Shown here one piece after another: positions 6,347 through 7,407 of a stretch of DNA of 7,407 bases. The stretch's first letter is position 1. Each line of letters starts with the position of its first letter. Source of the DNA: an uncultured Micrococcales bacterium (lineage in GTDB: Bacteria; Actinomycetota; Actinomycetes; Actinomycetales; Microbacteriaceae); the NCBI GenBank assembly GCA_903927775.1, contig CAIYOE010000099.1, positions 1 through 7,407 of the forward strand. The letters are read 5' to 3'. Position numbers and translations under genes: made by a program. The notes beneath the pieces are model-generated. The model ran no database searches. It saw nothing but the letters and a program-made list of their open reading frames with translations, and was not told the DNA's origin.

Positions 6347-6715
6347 TTAGGCGGTTACCTCGCGGCTCATTAGGCCAATCTGGTTTCCTTCGCTGTCTTC
6401 GATGAATGCCAGCCATTCGTTTCCAGGAGCGTCGAATAGGCCATCGGGGTCTGGGAAAACCACGTGCGGTTCGCTCGAAACCGTGATGCCCGCCGCGCGC
6501 CAGGTCTCGGTCTGGGTGCGAACATCGGCTACCTCCAGATAGACCACGGTGTTAGCAGAGTTCACGTCTAGGAATAGGCGTACGCCCGCTAAGTCAAAAA
6601 ACGCGAAGCCCGGCGGGTCGAAAACCGCAATCGGCTTTGCGCCCAGCAGCTCGGTATAGAACTTGGCGGCTCGTTCAAGATCAACGGCCTTGAGGCCCAT
6701 TTGACGAAATTTCAT
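6347..6715 (-). CDS. VOC-superfamily (glyoxalase/bleomycin-resistance fold) protein
   Basis: This is a single-module 122-residue VOC protein of unknown substrate. The first half-module is MGLKAVDLERAAKFYTELLGAKPIAVFD, with the typical DLERAxxFYxxLLG helix at 12-25. The second has VVYLEVADV (57-65) and the closing FIEDSEGNQIGLMS (104-117). Canonical metal-binding members carry a glutamate after EGNxx; here the residue is G114. The IGLMS ending and H84 recall a common subgroup ending ALMSE, so this may be normal for its subgroup. Two modules are needed for a full active site, so a homodimer is expected. No signal peptide is present; it should be cytoplasmic. The ATG follows AGG at 8 bases, or the gene may be leaderless (TAGGTT 6 bases before the start). 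Naming it a lactoylglutathione lyase would go beyond the evidence. Confidence 0.88.
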   Translation of the reverse strand: MKFRQMGLKAVDLERAAKFYTELLGAKPIAVFDPPGFAFFDLAGVRLFLDVNSANTVVYLEVADVRTQTETWRAAGITVSSEPHVVFPDPDGLFDAPGNEWLAFIEDSEGNQIGLMSREVTA

Positions 6716-6721
6716 ACAAAC

Positions 6722-6727
6722 AACCTA
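6722..6727 (-). promoter_or_regulatory. Candidate extended -10 for a leaderless VOC transcript
   Basis: On the minus strand the sequence is TGCTAGGTT (TGn plus TANNNT), ending 6 bases before the ATG of the VOC gene, the same geometry as at cysS. It would place the transcript start on the start codon. The AGG inside it could instead act as a weak ribosome binding site. No convincing -35 is seen. Confidence 0.4.
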
Positions 6728-6740
6728 GCAAAATTTGCCC

Positions 6741-6764
6741 GGCTGAAAATCTTGTTTTCAAGCC
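6741..6764 (-). other. Imperfect hairpin between the membrane gene pair and the VOC gene
   Basis: GGCTGAAAA (6741-6749) pairs with TTTTCAAGCC (6755-6764) apart from a single bulged base, with a five-base loop. It lies just after the DUF6186-like stop on the minus strand, where a terminator would be expected, but no T run follows in that direction. It could be a weak or Rho-assisted end signal, or chance. Confidence 0.3.
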
Positions 6765-6772
6765 CGCGCAAC

Positions 6773-6985
6773 CTATTTGCGGTGGATAACCGTAACTAAA
6801 AAGTGCCACCCCAACCACCACCAGGCCAACGTGAGCCCAAGACGAGTTCCCCGGTAATGCAAGATTCTGTGGAATAAAGCTCCCAGAGAGGCAATCTTTC
6901 CAGTATTTGACCTTGTGGTGTACCAGAGCACCACGGCGATCAGAAGCAAAGTTAGGTAGCCGGCAATCATGATGATTTGACTCAT
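6773..6985 (-). CDS. Small membrane protein, DUF6186-like
   Basis: The function is unknown. The 70-residue protein has two predicted membrane segments: about 4-21 (IIMIAGYLTLLLIAVVLW) and about 49-66 (LGLTLAWWWLGWHFLVTV), joined by a polar basic loop (TTRSNTGKIASLGALFHRIL). The IAGY start and WWWLGWHF near the C-terminus resemble the short actinobacterial DUF6186 family as I remember it; no search was possible. The ATG overlaps the stop of the upstream membrane gene in ATGA (6982-6985), so translation is probably coupled and the two products may act together. I see no separate promoter. Basic residues in the loop between the two segments suggest that the loop is inside and both ends are outside, though charge alone is weak evidence. 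Confidence 0.72.
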   Translation of the reverse strand: MSQIIMIAGYLTLLLIAVVLWYTTRSNTGKIASLGALFHRILHYRGTRLGLTLAWWWLGWHFLVTVIHRK

Positions 6986-7407
6986 GGCCGCCTGCCAACT
7001 CGGATCAAACTAAGCCCAATCACAATCCAGACCGTCACGAATGCTGCCTGCCCTAGAACGCTATCCAAGATGGGGACGATCAAGATAGAGATCGTTGGAT
7101 ACGCGGTGTGAGTGTCGTGCAGTTGACCAAGAATATTGGCCGTAAATTCCCAGATGCAGGTGAGAACCGCCCAGGAAACCCAAATTAGCCTGGCGCGTTT
7201 TATCGCGGATGGAGCCTTGGCTTTAGGGCCACGATGGGTTCCCCAGGCCAGGGTCAAAACCAAGGGAACGACCATCAGCAGCACGGTCGCCATTGGAACA
7301 GAATGCTTTGGCATAAAGGTGAGCCCGATGCCAAGGACGACAAAACAAATGCTCAGTGTCCGGTTTGAAATTAGGCGATGCGTGGGAAAGTCCCAGCTGG
7401 TCGGAAC
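6982..7407 (-). CDS. Polytopic membrane protein of unknown function, 5' partial (runs off the right edge)
   Basis: I do not recognise this protein. The minus-strand frame is open from the window edge (7407) to a TGA at 6982-6984, giving 142 visible codons without a start. An ATG at 7312-7314 would give 110 residues, but it has no ribosome binding site and would cut into a hydrophobic stretch, TLSICFVVLGIGLTF, that continues upstream in frame; I therefore treat the gene as truncated by the window. Four hydrophobic segments are visible (numbered from the edge): about 18-32, 38-55, 73-92 and 104-134; the last is long and may be two. A tryptophan-rich patch with an acidic residue (WVSWAVLTCIWEF) lies in the third. 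The gene overlaps the DUF6186-like gene by four bases, making an operon. Codon use and base composition do not look foreign. Confidence 0.68.
   Translation of the reverse strand, partial: VPTSWDFPTHRLISNRTLSICFVVLGIGLTFMPKHSVPMATVLLMVVPLVLTLAWGTHRGPKAKAPSAIKRARLIWVSWAVLTCIWEFTANILGQLHDTHTAYPTISILIVPILDSVLGQAAFVTVWIVIGLSLIRVGRRP

Noticed and set aside
6681..6998. A 105-codon minus-strand frame overlapping the DUF6186-like gene and the VOC start
   Set aside because: It conflicts with two better-supported genes in other frames; the DUF6186-like frame has the ATGA overlap and a membrane-protein pattern.
1..7407. Frequent CTAG and TCTAGA sites across the window
   Set aside because: CTAG is avoided in many bacteria, but a rough count of about two dozen here is close to chance for this base composition, and several sites simply follow from CTA leucine codons.

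Overview
The window reads as a chromosomal stretch from a mid-GC actinobacterium, most likely a Microbacteriaceae-type organism (the freshwater Aquiluna/Rhodoluna kind would fit). This rests on recalled protein character, not a database search. The clues are an actinobacterial IspF tail followed by CysS and an RlmB with a long basic extension, a DUF4032 gene next to a lone MsiK/UgpC-type ATPase, a membrane-anchored DsbA-like protein, and start sites that look leaderless. There are no mobile elements, CRISPR arrays, tRNAs or rRNAs. The genes are dense and the largest gap is about 175 bases.

Layout, left to right. (1) A rightward block: the last 19 codons of ispF, then cysS, then rlmB, which overlaps cysS by 8 bases. 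It ends in a strong bidirectional hairpin terminator at about 2757-2791. (2) A leftward operon: a UgpC/MsmK-like sugar-importer ATPase is transcribed first, followed 30 bases later by a DUF4032 protein with a kinase-like N-terminal domain. It converges on rlmB at the shared terminator. (3) A 175-base divergent intergenic region (5219-5393) with a candidate extended -10 promoter for the ATPase and two clear dyad symmetries. (4) A rightward, single-pass membrane-anchored DsbA/thioredoxin-fold oxidoreductase, ending in a second long bidirectional terminator. (5) A leftward VOC (glyoxalase-fold) protein. (6) A leftward pair of small membrane proteins joined by an ATGA overlap. The upstream one stays open to the right edge, so its start lies outside the window.

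How they fit together: ispF-cysS-rlmB is a housekeeping group (isoprenoid precursors, tRNA charging, rRNA methylation). The ATPase has no permease or binding protein beside it, so it probably energises several carbohydrate importers encoded elsewhere. Its co-transcription with a kinase-fold protein of unknown function, behind a promoter carrying two unassigned palindromes, is the most interesting arrangement here. The ATPase gene also has a distinct codon choice (CTA for leucine), suggesting high expression. The membrane gene pair at the right end has no assigned function.
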